From: Clostridium acetobutylicum ATCC 824
GTDB taxonomy: Bacteria > Bacillota > Clostridia > Clostridiales > Clostridiaceae
Length of the DNA: 64,000 nt
Direction of reading: 5' to 3'
NCBI RefSeq assembly: GCF_000008765.1
Contig: NC_003030.1
Location: 2,142,001-2,206,000, forward strand
Shown here piece by piece: positions 8,270-16,771 of the stretch (positions are counted from its first letter, which is position 1; each line of letters begins with the position of its first letter). Under the pieces are notes generated by a model. That model saw nothing but the letters and a program-made list of their open reading frames with translations, was not told the DNA's origin and did not search any database. The position numbers and the translations under genes are program-made.

Positions 8270-8998
8270 TTATTCTATATTTATATTTAAAACAGCCCTT
8301 TTATCTTTAAATTGAATATTAACAATGAAGCTCTGTTCTTTTGTAGAATACATATCCATAACAAATTGAAAACTGTCCGCATCCTTTCCTTCTATATGAC
8401 TTATCACTCCATGACTTATTACCTCTTTATTATCTAAAAAACAGAGTTTATCTAAAATTATCTTAAGTTTATCTTCTTTATCTATACCATACAGATAAAA
8501 AAATCTTTTTTTATTGTCTCCTTTTAAGAAGTATTTTTCTAAAGCATCATGATTACTCCTTATATAAAAAGCTTCTCTGAAAAGCTTTGGCATATCCTCT
8601 GATATTTCTTTTATCCTATTTTCTATCAAAAACATTTCATCCAATGTCACAAGCTTAGAATTGTATAAATCATTTATATTATCCAAATAAAAACCCCCAC
8701 TACTCCTTATCTCTTTTGATATATTTGCTTCTGTGTTTATATTATTTGTATCCTTACTTTCAAAATTTTTAAGCCTATCTTCATTCTTATTTTCTTCTTT
8801 AACTTGGGCTTCTATTTTATTTTCTTTCTTCCCTTTTTCTATTAATTTGATCTTCCTAATTGGGTTTTCTATATTTTTTTTAGGGTTACTATCATTGTTA
8901 TTTTCACTTACAAATTCTAGTGTCGAAAATATTGTGCCCAGTAAAAATATAGAAAACATCACACTAGCTAAAATTACAACCTTTAATTTTCCATGCAT
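8270..8998 (-). CDS. Membrane-anchored protein of the conjugation module (unknown)
   Basis: This 242-aa protein has one N-terminal membrane anchor (VVILASVMFSIFLLGTIFST, about residues 8-27). A lysine- and glutamate-rich linker (30-95) follows, then a soluble domain (100-242). This layout is like the VirB8/TcpC class that bridges membrane and cell wall, but no motif proves it. It follows the wall-hydrolase gene with a nine-base gap and is the last gene of the operon, just before the terminator at 8133-8174. It could also be an entry-exclusion or lipid-anchored accessory protein. It has no typical lipobox cysteine. Confidence 0.55.
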   Translation of the reverse strand: MHGKLKVVILASVMFSIFLLGTIFSTLEFVSENNNDSNPKKNIENPIRKIKLIEKGKKENKIEAQVKEENKNEDRLKNFESKDTNNINTEANISKEIRSSGGFYLDNINDLYNSKLVTLDEMFLIENRIKEISEDMPKLFREAFYIRSNHDALEKYFLKGDNKKRFFYLYGIDKEDKLKIILDKLCFLDNKEVISHGVISHIEGKDADSFQFVMDMYSTKEQSFIVNIQFKDKRAVLNINIE

Positions 8999-9007
8999 CT
9001 TTAATTA

Positions 9008-10891
9008 TTACCTCCTCACTTTTATATTTACAGTTCCAAAATTATCACATCTCGCAGTATCTTCAGCGCCACCAAAGCCCATGAATAAATCTATGTGATT
9101 CCCTTTTATTGCTCCACCTGTATCATGTGCTGTATACCAGCCATTTAAATCATACCTTTGTCCATTTTTAGTTTGATACCTCTTATTATCAGGAAATTGA
9201 AGATATACCCTAGTTCCAAGTTTTATTACGCTTGGATCAACTGCGATTACCCTACTTGTGAAGTCCTTTCCATCAAGATTAGTTCCATCTGCTGTAGTTC
9301 CGCCGCCTTCCATAGCATCATGAACTCCACCGTAAGCAGTACATATAAAACTTTCATACTTTATATTAGGATTGTTAAATGCCCAAAACATATTAGCTTC
9401 TGCTGCTATACCTTCCATTGGATATTTATTTATACCTGTGGCTGGGTTAGGATCATTAATGAGTACCTGTCCATCTGTATCAACTCCAGTAAGTACAATA
9501 AAATGCCCTCCTTTAGTAAAATGCCCTGAGTGCATACTTGCAACAACTGGATTACCGTTTTTAAGCTGGTCATATACATAGCTATAATTACTTGGTTCAA
9601 TTTCTCCTGAACTATTAATTCCAAACCTTGAAGTAGAACCAGTATCAAATAATGCCCAGGAAGTACCTTCACCACTAGAGCTGTTATACCCAGAAGCTAT
9701 TGAATACTCTGCTGCTTCTCCTGGATCGAGTATTCCATCTTTATTTTTATCCCATGCTCCTAAATTTCCTCCAAGTCCTGAAATTATCATTGCAAAGCTT
9801 GTCGGACCGCATCCACTTGTAGCAACATCTCCCTGTCCATAAGGAACATTGGCCCACCTCGCATCTGTTTGTCTGAAAAGAGGTATTTGTCCCCCAAAGC
9901 CTCCATCTGCACCAGCTTGAAGTATATCATTCACTATATTATCATCGTTAGGATCTTTATTCATCCAGTCCCCATTTTGGCTCTTTGTATCGTAGTCATT
10001 ACTTGCACCTTCTATAACAAAATGTGCAGCCATTTTAAGCTTATCTTCAGTATCCTCATTTGGAAACTGCTCTTTTATTATACTTTTTAATCTCTCCATA
10101 TTCTTTCCGCTTTCAGTAACCTTATCAATCACAGGAGTATCAACCTTTGTTGTTGTAGTTGTTGTTTCTATTACTGTCTCCATTTCAGGTTTTTTGTTTG
10201 GATCATTAGTTGCCGGTTGATTATCTTTAGGTTTTTCATATGTTCTAGTTTTTGTTTCTGTCTTAGTCTCTGATTGAACTCTATATGTTATATCTACCTT
10301 TCCCTTAAGTGCATCAGCACTTGTTAAAAGCTTTACTTCTTCTTTTGTAATCTGTGGTGCTACATTGTCATTTTTTCCTGTAGAATCTTTTGTGTTGACC
10401 GTAACCGTTGTAACTATATAGTCATCTTTATAATTAAAATTTGGCTTTAAAAGTTCTGAATATTCATCTATAATATCTTCAGCACCAGCAAGACCCGTTT
10501 GTCCATTCTTCGATACTATCTTATCTATGTCTTGTCCTTTTTCCATTTCTGCAAGAGATATAAAACCTTCAACATTACCTTCTGTAAGGGCTACTTTCTT
10601 TGCCATACCATACATATCATCCATAGGCCCATTAGCATCTTTTACTTTTTTAGTTAAGTATCCTTGAAGTTCTTTGTTTTCGTAAGTATTAAAATTATCA
10701 CTTATTGTCCTATCTCCCATAAAACCAGTTTTCGCTACGGATATAGCGAATATAACTATGAATATAAATAGACAGAAAATAAGTCCCCAAGGAAACATTA
10801 TCTTTTTTATTAATGCCTTGAGAACTTTCTTACCTTTATTCTTAGCCATATTTTTAAACATACTGCCTAACCCTTTACTTCTTTTCACCAA
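9008..10891 (-). CDS. VirB1-like cell-wall hydrolase: C39-like peptidase plus 3D domain
   Basis: This 627-aa protein opens the peptidoglycan for the mating channel. A basic N-terminus and one membrane segment (about 33-53) anchor it. A Thr/Lys-rich linker follows (150-260). Then comes a papain-like C39 domain with catalytic Cys361 (SGCGPTSF), His463 (GGHFIVLTG) and Asp480 (INDP). The C-terminus (about 545-627) is a 3D domain with Asp552, Asp590 (AHDTGG) and Asp601 (IDLF), typical of lytic transglycosylase-like wall enzymes. The usual NlpC/P60 or SLT domain of such proteins is replaced here by the C39-3D pair. It lies in the secretion operon behind the VirB6-like gene. Confidence 0.8.
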   Translation of the reverse strand: MVKRSKGLGSMFKNMAKNKGKKVLKALIKKIMFPWGLIFCLFIFIVIFAISVAKTGFMGDRTISDNFNTYENKELQGYLTKKVKDANGPMDDMYGMAKKVALTEGNVEGFISLAEMEKGQDIDKIVSKNGQTGLAGAEDIIDEYSELLKPNFNYKDDYIVTTVTVNTKDSTGKNDNVAPQITKEEVKLLTSADALKGKVDITYRVQSETKTETKTRTYEKPKDNQPATNDPNKKPEMETVIETTTTTTKVDTPVIDKVTESGKNMERLKSIIKEQFPNEDTEDKLKMAAHFVIEGASNDYDTKSQNGDWMNKDPNDDNIVNDILQAGADGGFGGQIPLFRQTDARWANVPYGQGDVATSGCGPTSFAMIISGLGGNLGAWDKNKDGILDPGEAAEYSIASGYNSSSGEGTSWALFDTGSTSRFGINSSGEIEPSNYSYVYDQLKNGNPVVASMHSGHFTKGGHFIVLTGVDTDGQVLINDPNPATGINKYPMEGIAAEANMFWAFNNPNIKYESFICTAYGGVHDAMEGGGTTADGTNLDGKDFTSRVIAVDPSVIKLGTRVYLQFPDNKRYQTKNGQRYDLNGWYTAHDTGGAIKGNHIDLFMGFGGAEDTARCDNFGTVNIKVRR

Positions 10892-10913
10892 TTCAACCTC
10901 CCTTCAAATAAAA

Positions 10914-10950
10914 AAGGTTAAGAACTTTAAAAATCAAAATTCTTAACCTT
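10914..10950 (-). terminator. Intra-operon hairpin/terminator upstream of the wall hydrolase
   Basis: An 11-bp perfect stem (AAGGTTAAGAA with TTCTTAACCTT) is followed on the minus strand by TTTTTTATTTG. It sits between the VirB6-like gene and the hydrolase gene, only about 20 bases before the hydrolase start. It probably attenuates transcription into the last two genes or protects the upstream mRNA. Confidence 0.75.
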
Positions 10951-10963
10951 AATATTTTCATTC

Positions 10964-13030
10964 CTATGACCATTCATTGAACCCATCTATTGATGTATAT
11001 GGATTAGTTTGTGCTATAATTTTTCTTTTGTCTTTATCCCCTAACTTATTAAATGGATGTGCTTTTGTTAAATTCATAGCAGCTGCATTATTATTTCCTT
11101 TAGATATATTCTTAGAGAAACTACTTACATTATGAGCTGTTCTTAAAGTTTTACCTACTTTAGTATTAGCAGTATGATTTAATACTACATTTGCTGGTTT
11201 ATTTAAAACTTTTAGATTTTTAAATCTAGCCTTTAAATCATTATTTCCACCAAATAAAATCTCTACAGCTTCCTTTCTATTTTTAGAAAGTCCGAGCTTT
11301 TCCATCTGCGAAGCAGTCTTATAAATGGCTTTAGCTGTTGAAATTCTATTCTGAACTCCACTTACTAAATTTCCTCCTGCTTGAACTACTCCTTTAAACA
11401 TAGGATCTCCTGCTGTCATTGCTGTAAGTAATCCTTTGGTTCTACTTCCTGCCTTATTATTTGACATTTCAGCATTTAAATTATCTGCTAGTATTGAATT
11501 GTTTAATCCTTGTTTTGCACTGTCTTGTTTAAACTTCTCTACTGTAGTATCAGATTTATCTATATTATATTCTTTATCATTGTTTCCAACTGGAAAACCA
11601 TCACCCATGTTATAACTTCCGTAGTCTTTTAGATTATCTCCAAAAGAAGTTGCATTAGAGGATACAGGACCTGAACTTTTTACAGAATTTCCGCCTTTAT
11701 TAGTACTACCTAATGTATTTCCAAATATTTTATTAGCTACATTAGAGGCTTTAAAATCTTTAGGACTACCTGCTACTTCACCATTACTGCGATTTCCTCC
11801 TAGTGTCATTCCAAAGGCTGATGCCATGCCTCCTGCTATAGCTCCAACAGTTCCAAGTGCTCCTCCTCCTAATGTAGTTTCGTCTAATCCTGAAACCTTT
11901 GTAAAAAATCCCTGTAGTGAATTTCTAAGCATTTCGGCAACCTTAGTTAAAGCAGTAATCCAAATTAAAGCTAAAAGCCAATTTTGCCACGTTGAAGCTC
12001 CAAGAGCTGCAATCATTACTGTAAATGTAAAGGCATAAAAAAACTGCATAGCTGCATTTGTTATCATTTCTCCGAACCATATTGCAGCTGCATGTACTTT
12101 ATGATTTATCCCCCATAGCGCTATTGCTATTGGAGTAAACACATACATAACTGTAAGAACAACTTTTCTGCTTAAAAAGATAATATTTATTCTTATATTC
12201 TGCCAAGCATAAAGTAAGTGTACTATGGCTGTAGTAACTGGTGAACCAGTTTTAAGAGAATCTAACAAAGAATATTTAAATGCTGGGCTACTTGAATAAT
12301 CCCCTAAAATAGACTTTGTAGCCGCATTTAATGCGTCTGTAAAGGCATTAAATAATTCAAATAGTCCTTGAATAAATAATGGTGCTGCTGCTAATAAAAA
12401 CACACATAAAAACCAATTCATAAGCTCCTCTTTTAAATCTATTTTCTTTGAAACTGAATCTGAAAATAAAATCATAGAGAAGCCCGTTTTTGCAATCATT
12501 ATTAGAAATAAAGGTGCTACTAATGTACACATAAGAGTATACAAATAGTTTAAATTCTCCCATTCCTGATTTTCAAATGGTGCTAACCCTTTTTTACTTG
12601 TAGAAAATATTAATTCACCAAGTGGCTTAAACCCTATATTAGCGTCTATAACATTTTCTACTGCTTTAGGTACAGCATCTATAACCTCTGCTACACCTCT
12701 TTGAATAAATGTTCCTTGATCTTCCTTATCGATTTTATTTGAATCTGTTTTATAGGTTGAATTTTTAGTATTAAGATCTATTCCTGAAGTATTGGCCATC
12801 CAACCTAAAAATCCAGCAAGAATTAAACTTATGCCAAGTATAAAACCGCCAGCTGCTATTTTACCTAGGGACTCCATAGCCCTCTCTCTGGTATCCTTTT
12901 TATTTGCACCTAAAAGCATCTTTATACCAAGCATAATTATTGCAAATGCCATTGATATTCCGCCAAAGGCACTTATATATTCATATATTATTTTAGTAGG
13001 AGCATCTGCATTCCCCGATATAAAATTCAA
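10964..13030 (-). CDS. VirB6-like polytopic membrane protein of the T4SS
   Basis: This 688-aa inner-membrane channel component has about eight membrane segments in residues 15-400. A hydrophilic, glycine- and asparagine-rich tail of roughly 280 residues follows. Residues 1-80 have the two-helix plan of the VirB2-like gene at 16065: IKMLLGANKKDTRERAMESL matches IKMLMASKKQEARSEAMDSI. A pilin-like module therefore seems fused to the VirB6 body. The central segments around WINIRINIIFLSRK-type sequence and the aromatic loops resemble TcpH/Orf15 of Gram-positive conjugative elements. It lies directly downstream of the VirB4 ATPase gene with a 15-base gap. Confidence 0.75.
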   Translation of the reverse strand: MNFISGNADAPTKIIYEYISAFGGISMAFAIIMLGIKMLLGANKKDTRERAMESLGKIAAGGFILGISLILAGFLGWMANTSGIDLNTKNSTYKTDSNKIDKEDQGTFIQRGVAEVIDAVPKAVENVIDANIGFKPLGELIFSTSKKGLAPFENQEWENLNYLYTLMCTLVAPLFLIMIAKTGFSMILFSDSVSKKIDLKEELMNWFLCVFLLAAAPLFIQGLFELFNAFTDALNAATKSILGDYSSSPAFKYSLLDSLKTGSPVTTAIVHLLYAWQNIRINIIFLSRKVVLTVMYVFTPIAIALWGINHKVHAAAIWFGEMITNAAMQFFYAFTFTVMIAALGASTWQNWLLALIWITALTKVAEMLRNSLQGFFTKVSGLDETTLGGGALGTVGAIAGGMASAFGMTLGGNRSNGEVAGSPKDFKASNVANKIFGNTLGSTNKGGNSVKSSGPVSSNATSFGDNLKDYGSYNMGDGFPVGNNDKEYNIDKSDTTVEKFKQDSAKQGLNNSILADNLNAEMSNNKAGSRTKGLLTAMTAGDPMFKGVVQAGGNLVSGVQNRISTAKAIYKTASQMEKLGLSKNRKEAVEILFGGNNDLKARFKNLKVLNKPANVVLNHTANTKVGKTLRTAHNVSSFSKNISKGNNNAAAMNLTKAHPFNKLGDKDKRKIIAQTNPYTSIDGFNEWS

Positions 13031-13045
13031 TTTAAAACCCCCTCT

Positions 13046-14902
13046 CTATGAAGTTTTCACCATATCCCACTCAAAGTCAAAAGGCTTTACATGCATGAGT
13101 ACAAGCTCCTGCTCTGAAAGAAGTATTGCTTGTCCTGAAATAAAGGTGGTCATGAGCTGTTCACATCTTGATGATAAGCCCAAAAATTCGCATACCTTCT
13201 TTGCAACCGAAGCTTCCTGCTTTAGAAGTATTTTTGTACCACATAGATGTATAATAGCTTCTGTCTGTTTACTCCCTATAAAATCCTGCATAAACTGAGT
13301 TGCTAAGGTAAGCGCTATCTTAAGCTTTCTTCCAAGCCTTGCTATAAGCTCTAAAAAATGAAGAGACCTTTCAAACTTCGCAAATAAATGTCCTTCATCA
13401 ACTATAACTTCCTTTTCAATATCCTTGTATTTGTAATTTGAAAAGGTTGTCCATATCCATGAGAGGCTGTTTATCATAGCATAAAACTTAGTAAATTCGT
13501 CATTTAAATGTTTATAACTTATAGCAATTATCTTGCTGTCAAAACTTATTGTGGATTTACAATCAAACATTGCCATAGGACCATCACCAGTTATCATCTT
13601 CATAACCTCTATAAGCTCTTTTACTCCATCTGATTTTATTTCTTTATTTTTCTCAATAAGAGCATTTCTTAAGTCACTTAAGGTTGGTAAATCCTTTTTA
13701 ATATTACCTGTATAAAACTTACCTTCTTTTTCATAAGTCTTTTCTTCATAAAGGCTTTTAGGATCTTCTGTAATACCTAAGTTTTCATAGAGCTGTGCTG
13801 TACACTCATCAACTGCTGTTATTTCTTCGCCCTGAAGTGGATTACCATTTCTAAACTTCTCAGAAAATATTGAGATCATTTCTATTATCTCTGAACGTTT
13901 TCCATATATATCAATCTTTTTCTTTTCATTTTCATCTTCCTCAACTTCTATCTCAAAAGGGTTTATACCTGATTTAACTCCTGGTCTAAGTTGTATATAC
14001 TGTCCTCCAAGCTTCTCAATTAATGGTTGATATTCCTCCTGTGGATCTAAAATTACTGTCCATCTTCCAGCCGCTGCTGAACGTGCTGCCTTAAGCTTTA
14101 AGAAAACTGACTTTCCTGCACCTGTAGTTCCTGAAACAAATGTATGAGGATTTGTAAGTGTTGGTGCTCCTATAAACTCGTTATATACTATAGGTGACTT
14201 TGTAAACATATTTTCACCGTAAAATATACCGTTCTTATGGCAAAGTTCAGTATTTCCAACTGGTATTAAGCACGCTACAGATCCCGTTATCATATTTCTA
14301 AATCCACTGGTATACTCTATATTTAAATTAGGAACTCCAGTCAAAAAGCCTTTAAGCTGATCTCCAACAAGACACTTTGATATAAGCGATTTTCTTGCAC
14401 AAATAGTGTCAAACATTTCAGCTTTATCATCCAGTGCACTTAAATTTTTCCCCCATAAAACAACTATAGGCTGAACATAAAACATTCTTTCTGTGTTGGT
14501 TTGTATTTGGGCCCTGGTTTCATCTAAATCCTCCGCTGCAAGTTTCATTCCATAATCCATTGAGTAGCCATGCTTTAGCTGTAAATTTATATTACTCATG
14601 TATTGACTGTACTTTCCTGTAAGCTTTCTTATAACCGCCGAGTCTGGAATATTTTCAACATAGGTCGTAATATCAATGTCCCCCATTTGAAATAATTCGT
14701 TTAAATATCCTATAGTCATATTTCTGGGAAATCCTATTATTGCATAAACTCTAGCATACCTACCTGGCCCAAGATAAATATAATCTTTACCCTCCACAAT
14801 TCCATCAGGTGTTATAAGATCCATTAAATTTATAGTACCTTTCTTAAAAAAATCGTTATCTTCCTCCTTGTTTTCTTTTTTATCCTTCTTGAACTTCAAC
14901 AA
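13046..14902 (-). CDS. VirB4-like T4SS ATPase
   Basis: This 618-aa cytoplasmic ATPase energises conjugative channel assembly (VirB4/TraE/TcpF class). Walker A is GTTGAGKS at 258-265 and Walker B is KEVIVDEGHLFA at 497-508. Further RecA-fold motifs are the DPQEEY segment after Walker A and LATQ after Walker B. The N-terminal 240 residues are the VirB4-specific domain. Its start overlaps the end of the preceding gene by 23 bases, which indicates coupling. It is too short and lacks the membrane segments for a VirD4-type coupling protein. No coupling protein is present nearby. Confidence 0.88.
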   Translation of the reverse strand: MLKFKKDKKENKEEDNDFFKKGTINLMDLITPDGIVEGKDYIYLGPGRYARVYAIIGFPRNMTIGYLNELFQMGDIDITTYVENIPDSAVIRKLTGKYSQYMSNINLQLKHGYSMDYGMKLAAEDLDETRAQIQTNTERMFYVQPIVVLWGKNLSALDDKAEMFDTICARKSLISKCLVGDQLKGFLTGVPNLNIEYTSGFRNMITGSVACLIPVGNTELCHKNGIFYGENMFTKSPIVYNEFIGAPTLTNPHTFVSGTTGAGKSVFLKLKAARSAAAGRWTVILDPQEEYQPLIEKLGGQYIQLRPGVKSGINPFEIEVEEDENEKKKIDIYGKRSEIIEMISIFSEKFRNGNPLQGEEITAVDECTAQLYENLGITEDPKSLYEEKTYEKEGKFYTGNIKKDLPTLSDLRNALIEKNKEIKSDGVKELIEVMKMITGDGPMAMFDCKSTISFDSKIIAISYKHLNDEFTKFYAMINSLSWIWTTFSNYKYKDIEKEVIVDEGHLFAKFERSLHFLELIARLGRKLKIALTLATQFMQDFIGSKQTEAIIHLCGTKILLKQEASVAKKVCEFLGLSSRCEQLMTTFISGQAILLSEQELVLMHVKPFDFEWDMVKTS

Positions 14903-15653
14903 CTTGTCCTACCCCCTCGCTATATAAATCAAATGCTCCATCTTTCTCCAAAGTCTCTATTTTTATATTTTTACCTCTATTAAATAGGTCTGCTAAAATT
15001 TGTGCTGTACTTTCAGAATTCAAAAGATTTATCTTCATTCTAGCTCTTGAAAGTCCACCAGCTATATTATCAATTCTACTTTGAAGCTCATTTAAAACCT
15101 TTTTTTCATCTCTATCCGGAAGATATGCTCCTACTGTACAAAAACTCTTTCTAACAAAAATACCTTTTTCATGTTCAAGTTTCTTATATGAGCTATAAAG
15201 CTGAGAACAATAATCCCTTAGATTATCTGAAATAAGACTATCACTGCTGTTCATTGTCTTTTCAACAAGCTCCGCAGGCTCCTTTATTTCTATCTTTTTC
15301 AAGGTTGTATGAAACTGAACTGGGAAATTTAGTGACAATGCTGACATCATAAGGCAATCCTCAAAGGAAGTTTGTTCTTCATCCGTTAAAAGCTCAAAAT
15401 CTGGTGATGATATTCCTAAGTTAACTCTTATAGCTCCATTTTTCAGATAAATTTTACTTCCCTTTATTTTTTTTATTTTAGTGAGCTTTTTTAATTCACT
15501 GTTATTTACTTTAACTCCATCTTCATTATTTTCATCAACTTCAACACTTGCAGCTCTTTTATTCTTGGGTTTATTTTGTTTTCTTGTATAGAAAACAACT
15601 CCACCTAAAAAGATAAAGGCTAATACAGGAAAAACTACAGCCACGACTAACAT
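14880..15653 (-). CDS. Membrane-anchored T4SS subunit between PrgI and VirB4
   Basis: This 257-aa protein has one N-terminal membrane segment (residues 2-22) and a basic, soluble body. In Gram-positive elements a protein of this build commonly lies between the PrgI-like gene and VirB4. It is often described as TraC-like or as the detached N-terminus of VirB4. The body includes YLKNGAIRVNLGISSPDFEL and a leucine-rich C-terminal half. The final 23 bases overlap the VirB4 start. The exact function is unknown; a role in recruiting VirB4 to the membrane is inferred only from position. Confidence 0.6.
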   Translation of the reverse strand: MLVVAVVFPVLAFIFLGGVVFYTRKQNKPKNKRAASVEVDENNEDGVKVNNSELKKLTKIKKIKGSKIYLKNGAIRVNLGISSPDFELLTDEEQTSFEDCLMMSALSLNFPVQFHTTLKKIEIKEPAELVEKTMNSSDSLISDNLRDYCSQLYSSYKKLEHEKGIFVRKSFCTVGAYLPDRDEKKVLNELQSRIDNIAGGLSRARMKINLLNSESTAQILADLFNRGKNIKIETLEKDGAFDLYSEGVGQVVEVQEG

Positions 15654-15668
15654 ATAATTTCCTCCCTT

Positions 15669-16016
15669 CTATTTTTCAAATTTAAATGTTTTATTTCTGA
15701 ATCTAAACTTAATCATCTTTAATAAATATTTATCAAAGTTATAGGTATCGCTGACTTTATAAAAAGCACATAAAGCAGAAAAAATGACAATTACAAAAGC
15801 TATAATTAATCTTATAACAAGATTAATTGGATGCAGTGTTATATTAGGCGAGTGTCCTAAGCTTCTTGTAACTGTCATGTAGCTTCTATTCATTAAAAAT
15901 AGAAGCGCAATTGAAAAGACAGAAAGTATTATCCAACCAAACTGCCTTAAAGAAATATACCCACCTATTATTTTGTCTTCTTCATTTATGTTGAAAGGAA
16001 CTTTAAAGTACCTCAT
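15669..16016 (-). CDS. PrgI family membrane protein
   Basis: This 115-aa protein has two membrane helices (about residues 25-43 and 67-88) and a basic C-terminus. It starts with the family-typical short beta segment RYFKVPFNINEEDKIIGGYISLRQ. PrgI proteins are VirB3-like, small inner-membrane parts of Gram-positive type IV secretion. The start ATG is preceded by AAGGAGTGAAA. It is 49 bases downstream of the pilin-like gene, with a terminator-like hairpin between them, and 15 bases upstream of the next subunit. Confidence 0.8.
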   Translation of the reverse strand: MRYFKVPFNINEEDKIIGGYISLRQFGWIILSVFSIALLFLMNRSYMTVTRSLGHSPNITLHPINLVIRLIIAFVIVIFSALCAFYKVSDTYNFDKYLLKMIKFRFRNKTFKFEK

Positions 16017-16035
16017 ATTTTCACTCCTTACTGAT

Positions 16036-16059
16036 AAAAAGAGGCAGATTTCTCTGCCT
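16036..16059 (-). terminator. Hairpin after the VirB2-like gene
   Basis: A 7-bp GC-rich stem (AGGCAGA / TCTGCCT, four-base loop) is followed on the minus strand by CTTTTT. It lies six bases beyond the VirB2-like stop and just before the PrgI ribosome binding site. It would give more pilin-like mRNA than downstream mRNA if it terminates partially. Confidence 0.75.
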
Positions 16060-16064
16060 TGAAT

Positions 16065-16397
16065 TTATTGGCCAAAACCGAAAAATAGTCCTGCAAAAAT
16101 AGCAAAACCACCTATTAAAAGTGATGCTATTATTACTGTTAAAATAGAGTCCATAGCTTCACTTCTTGCCTCTTGTTTCTTGCTTGCCATAAGCATCTTT
16201 ATTCCTATAACAACAACAGCTATTCCAATTAAAGCTCCTCCAAAGGCTTCTGCTATACCTTGGTTAGCTGTAAAAATATGTGAAGCAACTTCACCAGGAG
16301 TATGTTTTGTTATTTGACTATCTGCATACACACGTACTTTCATAAATAAAAGGCTAAAAACTGATGACACAAATCCCAATACTTTACTCTTTTTCAC
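16065..16397 (-). CDS. VirB2-like (pilin-type) small membrane protein
   Basis: This 110-aa protein has a signal-like N-terminus (residues 1-25, ending VRVYADS). Two hydrophobic helices (about 50-70 and 83-105) are joined by the polar loop ASKKQEARSEAMDS. This matches VirB2/TrbC-type subunits, which pack as two-helix hairpins in the conjugative channel or pilus. Its two-helix module is repeated at the N-terminus of the VirB6-like protein in this operon. A hairpin follows it, which suggests higher expression than the downstream genes. Processing is not proven. Confidence 0.7.
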   Translation of the reverse strand: MKKSKVLGFVSSVFSLLFMKVRVYADSQITKHTPGEVASHIFTANQGIAEAFGGALIGIAVVVIGIKMLMASKKQEARSEAMDSILTVIIASLLIGGFAIFAGLFFGFGQ

Positions 16398-16422
16398 ACT
16401 AAATCATCCTCTCACAATTTTA

Positions 16423-16701
16423 TTATCTAAGTATTGTCTCAATTGATTTTAAAATTCCAATAAAGCTTGGCATAAAAAAATAAGATATAAGTACTAATGT
16501 TATAACACAAAAATTCACAATTCCCATTTTCATAACTGTCCTGCTGTGAAAACAAGATCCTGTTATTATTAAAATAACTGAAATACAATATCCTAAAATA
16601 GCTAAGGGGTATATTATTTCTGAAATTGTTTTATAAAAAACCAAAATAACCTTAGTCAGTTTATCACTTACAATTTCAGGTGAAACGGGCTTTATTTCCA
16701 T
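16423..16701 (-). CDS. Small two-helix membrane protein at the head of the T4SS operon
   Basis: The start is ATG 16701, giving 92 aa, because GGAGGATGATTGT stands directly in front of it. A frame extends further up but has no ribosome binding site. Two hydrophobic segments (about residues 25-50 and 60-85) flank a short basic loop (HSRTVMK). No family is recognised. It is the first gene after the sigma-factor terminator and 26 bases before the VirB2-like gene, so it is probably another pilin-like or channel subunit. Confidence 0.65.
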   Translation of the reverse strand: MEIKPVSPEIVSDKLTKVILVFYKTISEIIYPLAILGYCISVILIITGSCFHSRTVMKMGIVNFCVITLVLISYFFMPSFIGILKSIETILR

Positions 16702-16719
16702 ACAATCATCCTCCTTTAC

Positions 16720-16762
16720 AAAAAGAGAATAGTTTAAATTCAACTATTCTTTAAACTATTCT
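16720..16762 (-). terminator. Terminator between sigma-factor gene and T4SS operon
   Basis: A perfect 13-bp stem (AGAATAGTTTAAA / TTTAAACTATTCT) is followed on the minus strand by CTTTTTG. It begins about ten bases after the sigma-factor stop. The frame-restored sigma gene would end inside the hairpin, at 16740. Confidence 0.8.
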
Positions 16763-16771
16763 GTATTTTTT

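Noticed and set aside
12792-13298. 168-codon plus-strand frame
   Set aside because: It spans the junction of the VirB6- and VirB4-like genes on the other strand and has no start signals.
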